Source: Henriciella algicola
GTDB lineage: Bacteria > Pseudomonadota > Alphaproteobacteria > Caulobacterales > Hyphomonadaceae
Direction of reading: 5' to 3'
Assembly (NCBI RefSeq): GCF_003576245.1
Contig: NZ_QWGA01000008.1
Span: forward strand, 372,001 to 436,000
DNA: 64,000 nucleotides
Part shown: positions 34,691-43,807 of the stretch, piece after piece
Position numbering within the stretch: position 1 is the stretch's first letter
Layout of the letters: the number at the start of each line of letters is the position of its first letter
Position numbers and translations under genes: made by a program
Notes under the pieces: generated by a model
Told to the model about the DNA's origin: nothing
Seen by the model: only the letters and a program-made list of their open reading frames with translations
Databases searched by the model: none

Positions 34691-35373
34691 TTCTCGCCCT
34701 CATCTGATGATAGCCAGCCGCGAACGACGCGCGCCACGGCCTTGGGGTCGCGCAGCGCGGCTTCCTTCACGTCGATAAACTCATCTTCGTTCGCTGGCTC
34801 GCCGTGCTCAGCAGGCGCGTGCATCACCTTGCTCGCGGGCTTCAGTTCAAGCGGGCCGTTGGCGCGCGGGAAGGGATCAGAGATCTCTTCGCGGTTCCGC
34901 GCTGGAAACAGCATGAAGATCAGGATGAGGACAGCGACTGCGCCAAGCGCGCCCAGCTCATACATCTCGACGGTCTGCAGTCCGCCAGCGGTCCCCGGCG
35001 CAAAGGCGAAGGGCTGGATGTGCAGGCTGTCAGCGGCCCGGTCATATCCGGCGGTCGTTTCAAGGATGGTGACAACGCGGTCGAAGACTACCCGGTCGAC
35101 AGGCACGCTGCGCTCGGTCGAATTTACCAGAAGCAGGAATTGCTGGTTGCCATCGCTGCCCGTGTGCGTTGCGACGCGCACATTCTGCGCACCGAAAACC
35201 GGCTCCAGCAGGCTCGTCAGCTGGCGCTGCTCAAAGGTCTGCGCATTGGGCGGTGGGGCGCCGTCGGACAACAGCGTATTGGCGCGCCATGCGAAAAGGC
35301 ACGCAGTGATGGCGAGCGCAATGAGCGCCACCAGCCGCGTGCCTCCTGGCATGAATGACCTGCCTGCTGTCAT
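34687..35373 (-). CDS. fliF: Truncated FliF-like MS-ring protein (lacks RBM1/RBM2)
   Basis: Only 228 residues, against about 530-570 in normal FliF. It has a membrane helix at 12-31, a short periplasmic part containing RBM3-like pieces (LTSLLEPVFGAQNVRVATH at 52-70; FDRVVTILETTAGYDRAADS at 97-116), a second helix at 138-157 and the FliG-binding tail (EAALRDPKAVARVVRGWL, 204-221). RBM1, RBM2 and the beta-collar insertion are absent. The start ATG 35373 has GAGGGG eight bases upstream; sciP sits 102 bases further on, so no missing 5' half fits here. Position before fliG supports identity. Confidence 0.7.
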   Translation of the reverse strand: MTAGRSFMPGGTRLVALIALAITACLFAWRANTLLSDGAPPPNAQTFEQRQLTSLLEPVFGAQNVRVATHTGSDGNQQFLLLVNSTERSVPVDRVVFDRVVTILETTAGYDRAADSLHIQPFAFAPGTAGGLQTVEMYELGALGAVAVLILIFMLFPARNREEISDPFPRANGPLELKPASKVMHAPAEHGEPANEDEFIDVKEAALRDPKAVARVVRGWLSSDEGEK

Positions 35374-35419
35374 GGATCAGCCCCTCGGGAAAACTCCCGC
35401 AAGGCTAGGCCTGTCAGCG

Positions 35420-35435
35420 TAAACGGCGCTTTAAC
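35420..35435. promoter_or_regulatory. Candidate CtrA-binding site upstream of fliF
   Basis: TAAA-N7-TTAAC at 35420-35435 differs by one base from the CtrA consensus TTAA-N7-TTAAC. It is 47-62 bases ahead of the fliF ATG, as expected for a CtrA-activated class II flagellar promoter. Confidence 0.45.
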
Positions 35436-35474
35436 GGATCAAAGCGGCTTAGCAGGGATGATGGAGTGCCAGAT

Positions 35475-35753
35475 CTAGTTGGCGCGGTACTGCTGCAGGC
35501 GCGTGGTGCGCAGACCCTTGGTGCCAAATTCGTCATAGAGGCGCGACCAGCCGGCCAGCTCTTCCTCGGACAGGGCGTAGCGTTCACACGCTTCATTCTT
35601 TGAAAGCAGACCTCCGCGCACGGCAGCAACCACCTGTGCTTTGCGACGCGTGACCCATCGCCGGATACCTGGCGGCGGCAGATCCTCCCTGGTCATGACC
35701 TGGCCATCCGGCCCTTTTATGCTCAGAGTTCTTGCTGCGTGCTGCTGCGCCAT
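35475..35753 (-). CDS. sciP: CtrA inhibitor SciP (DUF1153)
   Basis: SciP binds CtrA and blocks transcription of CtrA targets in swarmer cells. The product (92 residues from ATG 35753; 96 from ATG 35765) has the DUF1153 pattern: LPPPGIRRWVTRRKAQVVAAVRGGLLSKNEACERYALSEEELAGW, then RTTRLQQYR. A helix-turn-helix is formed by the EACERYALSEEEL part. I prefer 35753 on a GGTGG just upstream. It is 102 bases in front of fliF on the same strand. Such proximity to fliF and to ctrA is notable. Confidence 0.88.
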   Translation of the reverse strand: MAQQHAARTLSIKGPDGQVMTREDLPPPGIRRWVTRRKAQVVAAVRGGLLSKNEACERYALSEEELAGWSRLYDEFGTKGLRTTRLQQYRAN

Positions 35754-35964
35754 GAGATCCACCATTTCTTAGCGGTTGAAGTCCTGAAGGCGCGTTTTGC
35801 GCCCCGAACTCTGCTCTAGCGCGGGGGACTTAAATGACCTTTCAGCGAAGCCTGTGAGTTTTCATGAAAATTCGATACGTTCTCGCAGGCCCCATTAAGC
35901 AAGGCTTTGCAAATCTGTCCCCGTCTGGGTCAGGTGTGCCGGAACCGGACAACTTCCTTTATTT

Positions 35965-37143
35965 TTAGGCGCTCAATCGTTCATCTGCGGCGATTGTGGA
36001 GGCAATAAAGCCTCCGCCAAGCACGCGACTTTTTGATGAAAAATCGTACAGGACGCAGGCCTGCCCCTTCGCAACCCCTTCTTCCGGGATGTCGAAGAAG
36101 ACAGCAGGCTCATCGCCCGACCAGCCAAGATGCGCGGGAAGCGGCTCACGGGTAGAGCGAACGCGCGCCAGAACGGGCAAGCCCTTGTCGCAGGCCGCTT
36201 CAAGGCTGCCATCGCCCAGCCAGTTCAGTTCTTCCATCGTCAGGCCAGCCGTCAGCAACGCCTCGCGCGGGCCGACAATGACCCGGCGCGTCGCCGCATC
36301 GATCTTGACCACGAAGAGAGGCTCACCCGTCGCGACGCCAAGGCCGCGGCGCTGGCCGATCGTATAGTGGATGACGCCGTCATGCTCTCCTAGGACACGG
36401 CCATCGAGATGCACGATCTCACCGCCGCGACCGGCCGCTGGACGCAGTTTCTTGACCACATCGGCGTAGGAGCCTTGCGGCACGAAACAGATGTCCTGGC
36501 TGTCAGGCTTGGACGCCACGGGCAGGTTGTACTTCTCAGCCAGCTCGCGCACGCGCGTCTTGGGCAGGCCGCCCAGCGGGAAGCGCAGATAGTCGAGCTG
36601 CTCGCGGGTCGTCGCAAACAGGAAATAGGACTGGTCGCGTGAGGCATCCTCGGCGCGGTGCAGCTCTGACCCGTCAGGCCCATCGGTGCGGCGGATATAG
36701 TGCCCCGTCGCCAGACAGTCGGCGCCAAGCTCCTTCGCGGTGGCGAGGAGGTCCTTGAACTTTACGGTCTGGTTGCAGCGGATACAGGGAATGGGTGTGG
36801 AGCCAGCCATATAGGTGTCGGCAAAGTCTTCCATCACCTGTTCCTTGAACCGGCTTTCATAGTCGAGGACATAGTGCGGGATACCGACCTGATCGGCGAC
36901 ATTGCGCGCATCATGAATGTCCTGACCTGCACAGCAGGCGCCCTTCTTCTCAATGGCGGCGCCATGATCATAGAGCTGCAGCGTGATGCCCACGACATCA
37001 TAGCCTTCATCTGCCAGCATGGCGGCAACGACGGAGCTATCGACACCGCCAGACATGGCGGCCACGACGCGGGTTTCGGACGGGGGTTTTGGCAGCCCAA
37101 GCGAGTTGAGCTCGCCCGCAGGGGCGATCTTCGTATCGGTCAT
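35965..37143 (-). CDS. mnmA: tRNA-specific 2-thiouridylase MnmA
   Basis: Makes s2U34 in the anticodon of tRNAs for Lys, Glu and Gln. The 392-residue product has the PP-loop [20 protein letters not shown], the first Cys in [35 protein letters not shown] with the second catalytic Cys, GQRRGLG and the C-terminal beta domain. Start ATG 37143 is supported by GGAGGATG; an upstream in-frame ATG at 37185 is less likely. Confidence 0.94.
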   Translation of the reverse strand: MTDTKIAPAGELNSLGLPKPPSETRVVAAMSGGVDSSVVAAMLADEGYDVVGITLQLYDHGAAIEKKGACCAGQDIHDARNVADQVGIPHYVLDYESRFKEQVMEDFADTYMAGSTPIPCIRCNQTVKFKDLLATAKELGADCLATGHYIRRTDGPDGSELHRAEDASRDQSYFLFATTREQLDYLRFPLGGLPKTRVRELAEKYNLPVASKPDSQDICFVPQGSYADVVKKLRPAAGRGGEIVHLDGRVLGEHDGVIHYTIGQRRGLGVATGEPLFVVKIDAATRRVIVGPREALLTAGLTMEELNWLGDGSLEAACDKGLPVLARVRSTREPLPAHLGWSGDEPAVFFDIPEEGVAKGQACVLYDFSSKSRVLGGGFIASTIAADERLSA

Positions 37144-37357
37144 CTCATCCTCCAGCGGGTTCAAGGCCCGCAGCAGAAACATCAATTTGAAGCGCGCTAC
37201 ATAGTCGATCCTGGACGCGATGTCAGGGGCGGGGTGTCAGCAAGGTCCGGCAGTGCGCAAAAGCAACAACTGCAAAGATACTGCCGTCATGAGTTTGCCC
37301 ATCATTCGCATTTGCAGTAGGCGCTTCCGGAACATTTTTTGAGGGGCCCCGAAAACG

Positions 37358-39481
37358 ATGAAAAACCTGCAGAAAACGCTATTGGGCGCGAGCGCGCTGA
37401 CCCTTCTCTTGGCAGCGCCGGTTGCGGCAGCGCAAGAGAATGAGAAAGATCAGGTTCTCGATTCAATTCTGGTGACCGGCCAGTATCTCTACACCGACGA
37501 AGTGAACGCGCTTAAATCGCCGACGCCAATCATCGACGTGCCGCAGAGCCTCTCCATCATCACGGCTGACCAGATAGAGCAGCAGGGCTTCAACAGCATC
37601 GGCGATATCATCGACTACACGCCCGGCGTGAACACCTCGCAGGGCGAAGGCCACCGCGATGCAGTCGTCTTCCGCGGCGTGCGTTCGACGGCTGACTTCT
37701 TCATCGATGGCGTGCGCGATGACGTGCAGTATTACCGCCCGCTCTATAACCTCGAGCAGATCGAGATCCTGCGCGGCCCGAATGCGCTTCTCTTCGGCCG
37801 GGGCGGCACGGGCGGCATCCTCAACCGTGTCACCAAGAAGGGTGTCGTCGGCGAGACCTTCACAGGCTATCAGGCCAGCGTCGATACGTTTGGCGGCTTT
37901 GGCGCACAGATCGACCAGAACGTCGCCCTGAATGACACTTCCGCCCTCCGCATCAATGCGATGTATGAGAGCCTCGACAATCACCGTGACTTCTATGACG
38001 GCGAGCGGATCGGCATCAATCCGACCGCGCGTTTTGAACTGAGCCCTGCGACGACGCTCGACCTCTCCTATGAGTATCTCGATCATGAGCGCTTTGTGGA
38101 CCGGGGTATTCCAACCGGCGCCGATGGCCGCCCGGTCGAAGCCTTCCGCAAGATTGTGTTTGGCGATCCGGAGCTGAACCGTACTTTCCTTGAGGCGCAC
38201 CTGCTGCGCTCATCGCTCCAGCATCGCTTCTCCGAAGCGCTGAAGGCCAATGTCAGCCTGTTCTATGGTGACTATGACAAGCGCTACATGAACTTCTACG
38301 CGTCTGGCTATAATGAGGCGGCGACGCCGAACCTTGTCACGCTGGACGGCTATGAGGACTCCACCAAGCGTCAGAACACCATCCTGTCAGGCAATCTCGT
38401 CTGGGAGCCAGCGACCTGGGGCTTTGAGCACACCATCATTCTCGGCGGCGAGTATATCGACACGTCGAATGACAATGACCGCTTCAACGCCTTCTGGGAC
38501 ACAACGGCTGATGACAATGAAGTCTTCGACATCCGCCGACCGCTCACCCTGCGCGGCGGCGTCGGCATCAACGCTGCTGGCCAGCTGACGACCAATGACT
38601 ACAGCGTCGACATCAATGACTTCACAAAGGCCGAAGTCGATGTCTTCTCCGCCTATATCCAGGATGAGATCGAGATTTCAGACAAGCTCGACGTGATCCT
38701 CGGTCTGCGCTTCGACAGTTTCGACATCGAAGTCCTGAACGTCATCGCCAATGAGACCCGCAGCCGCAAGGATGAAGAGATTTCTCCGCGCCTCGGCCTC
38801 GTCTACAAGCCGCAGGAGAACATCTCCCTCTATGCGAGCTATAGCGAGACCTTCCTGCCGCGCAGCGGTGAGCAATTCTCCGACATCAATGGCGCAGCAA
38901 ACCAGCTTGACCCCGATGAGTTCACCAATCTGGAAGCGGGCCTCAAATGGGATCTCATCGGCGGGGTCAGCCTGACCGCGGCCATCTTCGAGATTGAACA
39001 GCGCTCCCCGCAGGTCGCCGACAATGACCCGTCCACGCTGGAAGTGATCGAGTCCGAAACGCAGGGCTTTGAGGTCCAGGTGCAGGGTGAGGTCAGCGAC
39101 CGCTGGTTCATCTCGGCGGGCTATTCCTATCTCGACGGCGAGATCGTCAACCGCACCGGCCCGACCGGCAACCGCCCGCGTGAGCTGCCAGAACACATGG
39201 CCTCGCTCTGGAATACCTACCGCCTTACAGACCGGTTCGGCATCGGCCTTGGCGTGACCTATCAGGATGAGAGCTTCATCGACAATGGTAATACGGCGAT
39301 CCTGCCGGCCTACACGCGCGTTGATGCAGCGGCCTTCTATGATGTTTCAGACGCTGTCCGCGTGCAGCTCAACATCGAGAACGTCACCGATGAGCTCTAC
39401 TTCCCGAACGCCCACGCGACCCATCAGGCAAGCGTCGGCGCGCCGCTCAATGCAAGGCTGACCATTAGCGGGCGTTTCTGA
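37358..39481 (+). CDS. TonB-dependent siderophore receptor
   Basis: The 707-residue outer-membrane protein has a signal peptide (ending APVAAAQ), a TonB-box region (DSILVTGQY), a plug domain (PQSLSIITADQIEQQG, FRGVRSTADFFIDGVRDD, EILRGPNALLFGRGGTGGILNRVTK) and a 22-strand-type barrel ending with aromatic Phe (ISGRF). PQSLSII and the LLFGRG motif are typical of FhuA/FoxA-type ferric siderophore receptors. The 214-base upstream gap contains a GCGAATGAT sequence near 37302 that might be part of an iron-responsive operator, but no clear Fur box. Confidence 0.85.
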   Translation: MKNLQKTLLGASALTLLLAAPVAAAQENEKDQVLDSILVTGQYLYTDEVNALKSPTPIIDVPQSLSIITADQIEQQGFNSIGDIIDYTPGVNTSQGEGHRDAVVFRGVRSTADFFIDGVRDDVQYYRPLYNLEQIEILRGPNALLFGRGGTGGILNRVTKKGVVGETFTGYQASVDTFGGFGAQIDQNVALNDTSALRINAMYESLDNHRDFYDGERIGINPTARFELSPATTLDLSYEYLDHERFVDRGIPTGADGRPVEAFRKIVFGDPELNRTFLEAHLLRSSLQHRFSEALKANVSLFYGDYDKRYMNFYASGYNEAATPNLVTLDGYEDSTKRQNTILSGNLVWEPATWGFEHTIILGGEYIDTSNDNDRFNAFWDTTADDNEVFDIRRPLTLRGGVGINAAGQLTTNDYSVDINDFTKAEVDVFSAYIQDEIEISDKLDVILGLRFDSFDIEVLNVIANETRSRKDEEISPRLGLVYKPQENISLYASYSETFLPRSGEQFSDINGAANQLDPDEFTNLEAGLKWDLIGGVSLTAAIFEIEQRSPQVADNDPSTLEVIESETQGFEVQVQGEVSDRWFISAGYSYLDGEIVNRTGPTGNRPRELPEHMASLWNTYRLTDRFGIGLGVTYQDESFIDNGNTAILPAYTRVDAAAFYDVSDAVRVQLNIENVTDELYFPNAHATHQASVGAPLNARLTISGRF

Positions 39482-39485
39482 CGCG

Positions 39486-39509
39486 CTCAGGGCGCCAGTT
39501 GGCCCTGAG
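39486..39509. terminator. Terminator-like hairpin after the TonB receptor
   Basis: CTCAGGGC (39486-39493) and GCCCTGAG (39502-39509) form a perfect 8-bp stem around an 8-base loop between two convergent genes. No T run follows on either strand, so termination strength is uncertain. Confidence 0.4.
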
Positions 39510-39520
39510 CCGGCTGGCGC

Positions 39521-40144
39521 CTAGCCTTCGCTAAGCCCAAGCTTTGCTGCCAGCGCGTCATGGCAACCCGGCACGAAATGAAACGCGTCCCAGCCATGCT
39601 GGCGGGCCGCTTCGACATTCTCAGCCATGTCATCGACCAGGATCACGTCCTTGCCGCCATGCCCCAGCGCGTTTTCGATGTGCGCAAAGTAGGCAAGGTC
39701 CGGCTTGGCGAGGCGCATGCGGCCGGCGGCGAACACGGTGTGCATGTGCTCACCAAACCCCATCTCCTCGATCCAGTCGGCGCGGTAGACCTCATTATTA
39801 GTCGCGATGACATTGGTGATGCCCGCCCGGCGCGCCCGCTGGACGATATCCAGCGTCTTCTCATCGGGGATGTGATCCTTGTCGAACCAGTAGTCGATGA
39901 CCTCTCCCGCCCGGTGCGGCACGCCATGCTCTGCGGCCCAGCTCCCGACCAGCTCGTGCAGGTCCGCCTCGCCGACCATGGCCTGCTGGAACCGGCCAGA
40001 GAAGAGATAGTTCGCCAGCGAGTCGATCGGCAGGCCCGTATCCTCTTCAAACGTCGTCATCCATTTGAAGACGCCGTTCTGGACATTGGCATTGAGGACC
40101 CCGTCAAAGTCCCAGGCGATCAGTTTGTAGCGTGGTTCGGTCAT
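39521..40144 (-). CDS. HAD-superfamily hydrolase (beta-phosphoglucomutase-like)
   Basis: The 207-residue product has the HAD core: nucleophile DFDGVLN near the start, ATNNEV (motif II), K in AKPDL (motif III), and DDMAENVEAA (motif IV). The cap is helical, of subclass IA. The ATG at 40144 overlaps the stop of the preceding gene (ATGA). An earlier in-frame start would place 25 odd residues before the nucleophile. Phosphatase acting on small phospho-metabolites; substrate unknown. Confidence 0.8.
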   Translation of the reverse strand: MTEPRYKLIAWDFDGVLNANVQNGVFKWMTTFEEDTGLPIDSLANYLFSGRFQQAMVGEADLHELVGSWAAEHGVPHRAGEVIDYWFDKDHIPDEKTLDIVQRARRAGITNVIATNNEVYRADWIEEMGFGEHMHTVFAAGRMRLAKPDLAYFAHIENALGHGGKDVILVDDMAENVEAARQHGWDAFHFVPGCHDALAAKLGLSEG

Positions 40145-40941
40145 TGCGTGCTCGTATCCGGGTCGAAAGCTGTGCCTTTCAGGCGCGTCGGCAGCGGATT
40201 GCCCGGCGTCCTCGGCCATTGGCCCAGTATCTCTTCAGGCTCATAGAGTTCCTGGAAGAAGACGAATGTATCGTGGCTGTAGTTTGCGCGGATCGCTTCT
40301 TCCATCGGCTCATCGAGGAGGAGCAGCGTCCAGACAAGGTCGGGCGAGAAGACGGTGCGCACAGTCGAAAGGTCCACCGCGCCGCCAGCGTGCAGGCGTT
40401 TCATCTTGTGAAAGACGTGCACAAAGCGCCGGCGCGCAGAATCAAAGCGCTGATACTCGGCCTCTTCCTCAGGCGTGCGGTCCGTTTTGTGCCGCAGGAC
40501 GCCATAGCGTCCCAGCGCGCCCGCCCGCTCATACTCAAACAGGACGCCGGAAGCCTGCCGGAACTCATCGGCGGCGATATCGTCCATGAAGGCCAGAATG
40601 ATCTGGAGATTTAGCGCCTTGCGTTGATTATCGGCGACTTCCTCCAGCTCCTGTTTCTGAAGCTCCAGCGCTTTCTTCTGTGCGCTATTGGTCAGCATGA
40701 TGCCAATCAGGGCAAAGCCGGAAAAGAACGCGCTCGCGGCCCCGAACATCGCGCCATATTGAGAGACCCTCGTGGCCGCGAGGTCTTCCAGCCGGAACAG
40801 CTGCATCAGCGCGATCGGCACCAGCCCGAAGACCAGCCAGAGGGCAATCGCGATGATCGACCACTGATAGATATTGAGCCGCTCATGAAGCGGATCTTTT
40901 TCTTTTGGCGCGTCGGTGGGGGAGGGTTTTGGCTTGGACAT
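40141..40941 (-). CDS. Two-helix membrane protein with long cytoplasmic helical part, unknown
   Basis: The 266-residue product has two membrane helices (about residues 27-48 and 64-85) followed by a heptad-like helical region (SAQKKALELQKQELEEVADNQRKA) and a domain with DDIAADEFRQASGVLFEYER and SARRRFVHVFHKMKRL. The C-terminal half resembles DUF4760-type proteins of unknown function. Start ATG 40941 has GAGG six bases upstream. It is translationally coupled to the HAD gene. Confidence 0.6.
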   Translation of the reverse strand: MSKPKPSPTDAPKEKDPLHERLNIYQWSIIAIALWLVFGLVPIALMQLFRLEDLAATRVSQYGAMFGAASAFFSGFALIGIMLTNSAQKKALELQKQELEEVADNQRKALNLQIILAFMDDIAADEFRQASGVLFEYERAGALGRYGVLRHKTDRTPEEEAEYQRFDSARRRFVHVFHKMKRLHAGGAVDLSTVRTVFSPDLVWTLLLLDEPMEEAIRANYSHDTFVFFQELYEPEEILGQWPRTPGNPLPTRLKGTAFDPDTSTQ

Positions 40942-41075
40942 GCGCAACCTCATGGACCAGAACGCCGCCCCCGTCACCCCCGCGCTATCCTGCCGCGCGT
41001 CAGGATGCGCGCCTGTTCATCACACTGACATCTGGATATGGTCTGCCCCATCAATCCGCGCTGAGGAGTGCTCCG

Positions 41076-42494
41076 ATGGAACTAGACGCCCTGATCCTGT
41101 CCCGGCTCCAGTTCGCATTCGTGATTGCCTTCCACATCATTTTTCCAGCTTTCACGATTGGTCTCGCCGCTTTCCTTGCGGTCTGTGAAGGCCTCTGGCT
41201 CTGGACCAAGCGGGACGTGTTCAAGCGTCTCTACCTGCACTGGATCAAGATTTTCGCGCTCGCCTTCGCCATGGGCGTCGTCTCCGGCGTTGTGATGTCA
41301 TACCAGTTCGGCACGAACTGGTCGGTCTTTGCAGACAAGACCGGCAGCGTGATCGGCCCGCTGCTTGGCTATGAAGTGCTCACCGCCTTCTTCCTTGAGG
41401 CGACCTTCCTCGGTGTGATGCTGTTTGGCTGGAAGCGGGTCGGCAACAAGCTCCACTTCATCGCGACCTCTGCGGTTGCCGTCGGCACGACGATTTCGGC
41501 CTTCTGGATCCTCTCGGCAAACAGCTGGATGCAGACACCGGCTGGCTTCGCCATCGACGCAGAGACCGGCAATTTCTACGCGACGAACTTCTGGGACGTC
41601 GTTTTCAATCCGAGCTTCCCGTCGCGCTATGTCCACATGATGCTGGCGGCCTTCATCACGACGGCTGCGGTCATCCTTGCGGCGGGTGCCTGGCAGGTTG
41701 TCCGCCACCATGAGGAAGAGCCGACACGCTGGCAGATGCGCATGGCGGTCGGCACGCTGGCAGTGCTGATGCCGCTGCAGATCTGGGCTGGTCACTGGTC
41801 GGGCGAAGTCGCCCATGAGTATCAGCCTGCAAAGGTCGCCGCGATTGAAGGCTGGTGGGAGACGAGTGAGGTCCAGCCCACCATCCTGTTCGGTTTCCCG
41901 GATGAAGAAAATGAGCGCAACATTGCGGAGATCGCCATTCCGGGCACCAGCCCATACCTCTTCCCCCATGCGGAAGGGGAGCTGGAAGGCCTCGACGCGT
42001 TTGCTGAGGAAGACCGCCCGCCGGTCGCCATCGTGTTCTGGGCCTTCCGCATCATGGTTGGTGCGGGCATGGCGATGCTGGCCCTCGGCATCTGGGGCTG
42101 TTTCCTCTGGTGGCGCAAACGTATCGACAAGCCAGGCTTGTTCCACCTGCTCGCCATACCGGGCGGTGCGCTGGGCTTCATCGCGGTGATCACCGGCTGG
42201 GTCGTTGCCGAGGTTGGCCGCCAGCCCTTCACCGTCTATGGGCAGCTGCGCACCGAAGACAGCCTTGCGCCGGTCTCGACCGAACAGGTCGCCACCTCGC
42301 TGATCATCTTCATGGTCGTCTATGCGATCATCTTTACAGCAGGCACCGTCTACATGGCGCGCATCGCGACACGTGGCTTCCAGGACGACGCGCCAGAGCC
42401 GCCAGAGCGCGAACACCGCGCACCAGGTACGCCGATGGGCGCTGTCGATGATCCGGCTGAAACCGGGCCGCGCGGCCGCCATCCGGATGAATAG
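41076..42494 (+). CDS. cydA: Cytochrome bd (CIO-type) ubiquinol oxidase subunit I
   Basis: Reduces O2 to water with ubiquinol, without proton pumping. The 472-residue product has the haem ligand His in AFHIIFPAFTIG (H20), GYEVLTAFFLEATFLG with the haem d acidic residues, HMMLAAF and the GRQPFTVYGQLRT signature of the cyanide-insensitive (CIO) class with a short Q-loop. Start ATG 41076 has GAGGAG eight bases upstream; the frame is open further upstream but only overlaps the divergent gene. The tail is charged and Pro-rich. cydB follows after 17 bases. Confidence 0.92.
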   Translation: MELDALILSRLQFAFVIAFHIIFPAFTIGLAAFLAVCEGLWLWTKRDVFKRLYLHWIKIFALAFAMGVVSGVVMSYQFGTNWSVFADKTGSVIGPLLGYEVLTAFFLEATFLGVMLFGWKRVGNKLHFIATSAVAVGTTISAFWILSANSWMQTPAGFAIDAETGNFYATNFWDVVFNPSFPSRYVHMMLAAFITTAAVILAAGAWQVVRHHEEEPTRWQMRMAVGTLAVLMPLQIWAGHWSGEVAHEYQPAKVAAIEGWWETSEVQPTILFGFPDEENERNIAEIAIPGTSPYLFPHAEGELEGLDAFAEEDRPPVAIVFWAFRIMVGAGMAMLALGIWGCFLWWRKRIDKPGLFHLLAIPGGALGFIAVITGWVVAEVGRQPFTVYGQLRTEDSLAPVSTEQVATSLIIFMVVYAIIFTAGTVYMARIATRGFQDDAPEPPEREHRAPGTPMGAVDDPAETGPRGRHPDE

Positions 42495-42511
42495 AAAGAG
42501 AGGGCAGGGCT

Positions 42512-43552
42512 ATGGAACTTGATCTTCCACTGATCTGGGGCTTGCTGATCGCGGCTGCGGTCATGCTCTACGTCCTTCTCGATGGCATGGACCTCGGCAT
42601 CGGTATGCTGACCGGCTTTGCCAAGGACGATGACGAACGCAATCTGATGACCGCCACGATCGAGCCTGTCTGGGACGGGAACGAGACCTGGTTGATCCTC
42701 GGTGGCGGCGGCCTCTTCGCAGCCTTCCCACTCGCCTATGCCATCCTGATGCCCGCCTTTTACCTGCCCGTCCTGCTCATGCTGGCGGCACTCATCTTTC
42801 GCGGCGTGGCCTTTGAGTTCCGGCACAAGGCGGTGCGCAAACCGACCAAGCTCTTCTGGAACGGGGCCTTCTTCTATGGCTCGCTGACCGCCGCACTGGC
42901 GCAAGGGCTCATCCTCGGCGGTTTCATTCAGGGCGTCACGGTTGAGGGCCGCAGCTTTGCTGGCGGCGCCTTCGATTGGCTCACCCCGTTCTCGCTGCTC
43001 GTCGCTGTCTCTGTTGCGATCGGCTACATCCTGCTCGGCGCTTGCTGGCTAGTGCTCAAGACTGAAGGCGACGTCCAGCGCCGCGCACGCAATCGCGGCA
43101 AGATCGCGCTCGTCGGTGTTGCGGTCTGTTTCGCCGCCGTCAGCCTCGCCACACTGTCTATCGATCCGCGCGTAACAGAGCGCTGGGGCTTCTCCATGGC
43201 AGAGGTTGAGTTCGCCAAGATCCTCCCGCTTTCGCCAATCCCGCTCATCGGTCTGGTCCTGACCGTGCTTGTCTGGCGTGACCTCTCCGGCAAGGTTTCG
43301 GCGCCTGACTGGCGTCCCTATGTCCTGTCGGCAGGCATCTTTCTGTCCGGCTATCTCGGCCTCGCTGTCAGCCTGTTTCCGAATATCGTGCCATTCGAGA
43401 TCGACATCTGGCAGGCCGCTGCCCGCGACAATGCCCTGATGCTGATGTTCGTCGGTGCAGCCGTGATGCTGCCGGTCATCCTGATCTATACCGGATATGT
43501 CTACTCGCTCTTCTGGGGCAAGGTGGACCCGGACGAGGCCTATCATGACTGA
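42512..43552 (+). CDS. cydB: Cytochrome bd (CIO-type) ubiquinol oxidase subunit II
   Basis: A 346-residue membrane protein with eight to nine helices: WGLLIAAAVMLYVLLDGMDLGIG, PVWDGNETWLILGGGGLFAAFP, and the FEFRHK segment, all standard for CydB. It forms the oxidase with the upstream cydA gene and overlaps the DUF2474 gene by 8 bases. Confidence 0.93.
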   Translation: MELDLPLIWGLLIAAAVMLYVLLDGMDLGIGMLTGFAKDDDERNLMTATIEPVWDGNETWLILGGGGLFAAFPLAYAILMPAFYLPVLLMLAALIFRGVAFEFRHKAVRKPTKLFWNGAFFYGSLTAALAQGLILGGFIQGVTVEGRSFAGGAFDWLTPFSLLVAVSVAIGYILLGACWLVLKTEGDVQRRARNRGKIALVGVAVCFAAVSLATLSIDPRVTERWGFSMAEVEFAKILPLSPIPLIGLVLTVLVWRDLSGKVSAPDWRPYVLSAGIFLSGYLGLAVSLFPNIVPFEIDIWQAAARDNALMLMFVGAAVMLPVILIYTGYVYSLFWGKVDPDEAYHD

Positions 43553-43703
43553 CCTGATTGAACCTCAAGGCCCCGATGAGACGGGCGGCTCTGCTGGCCC
43601 GCTCTGGAAAAGGCTCGCCTGGTTCTGGGGCATCGCGATTGTCAGCGTCACCGTTGTGGCCGCGACGGCCTATATCCTGCGCGGCTTTCTGTTCATCGGT
43701 TGA
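43545..43703 (+). CDS. DUF2474 single-helix miniprotein of the bd oxidase operon
   Basis: A 52-residue protein that starts within cydB (8-base overlap) and has one helix (WGIAIVSVTVVAATAYILRGFLF) with LWKRLAWF in front. DUF2474 proteins are found with CIO-type cydAB and are the likely equivalent of CydX, a small subunit needed for stability; here this is inferred from position and topology. Confidence 0.78.
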   Translation: MTDLIEPQGPDETGGSAGPLWKRLAWFWGIAIVSVTVVAATAYILRGFLFIG

Positions 43704-43807
43704 GGACGACGTCTCGGCCGGGTTGAACCTGCTTGACCCCACGCGGCGCTGCGGCCACGCTTTAAGGCACCATCAACCGACCGATTCCCAATGGAAAGGA
43801 GCGCCAA

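Noticed and set aside
34244-35422. 392-codon open frame on the plus strand across fliG and fliF
   Set aside because: Antisense shadow. It covers the true overlapping fliF and fliG genes, and its translation is Ser/Arg/Ala-rich without motifs.
35374-35474. Frameshifted N-terminal half of fliF upstream of the short fliF
   Set aside because: Only 101 bases separate fliF from sciP and no frame there encodes RBM1/RBM2-like sequence.
37270-37330. Fur box in front of the TonB receptor
   Set aside because: A GCGAATGAT-like stretch exists but no convincing palindrome; not called as a feature.
41298-42482. 394-codon open frame opposite cydA
   Set aside because: Antisense shadow of a clear membrane protein gene.
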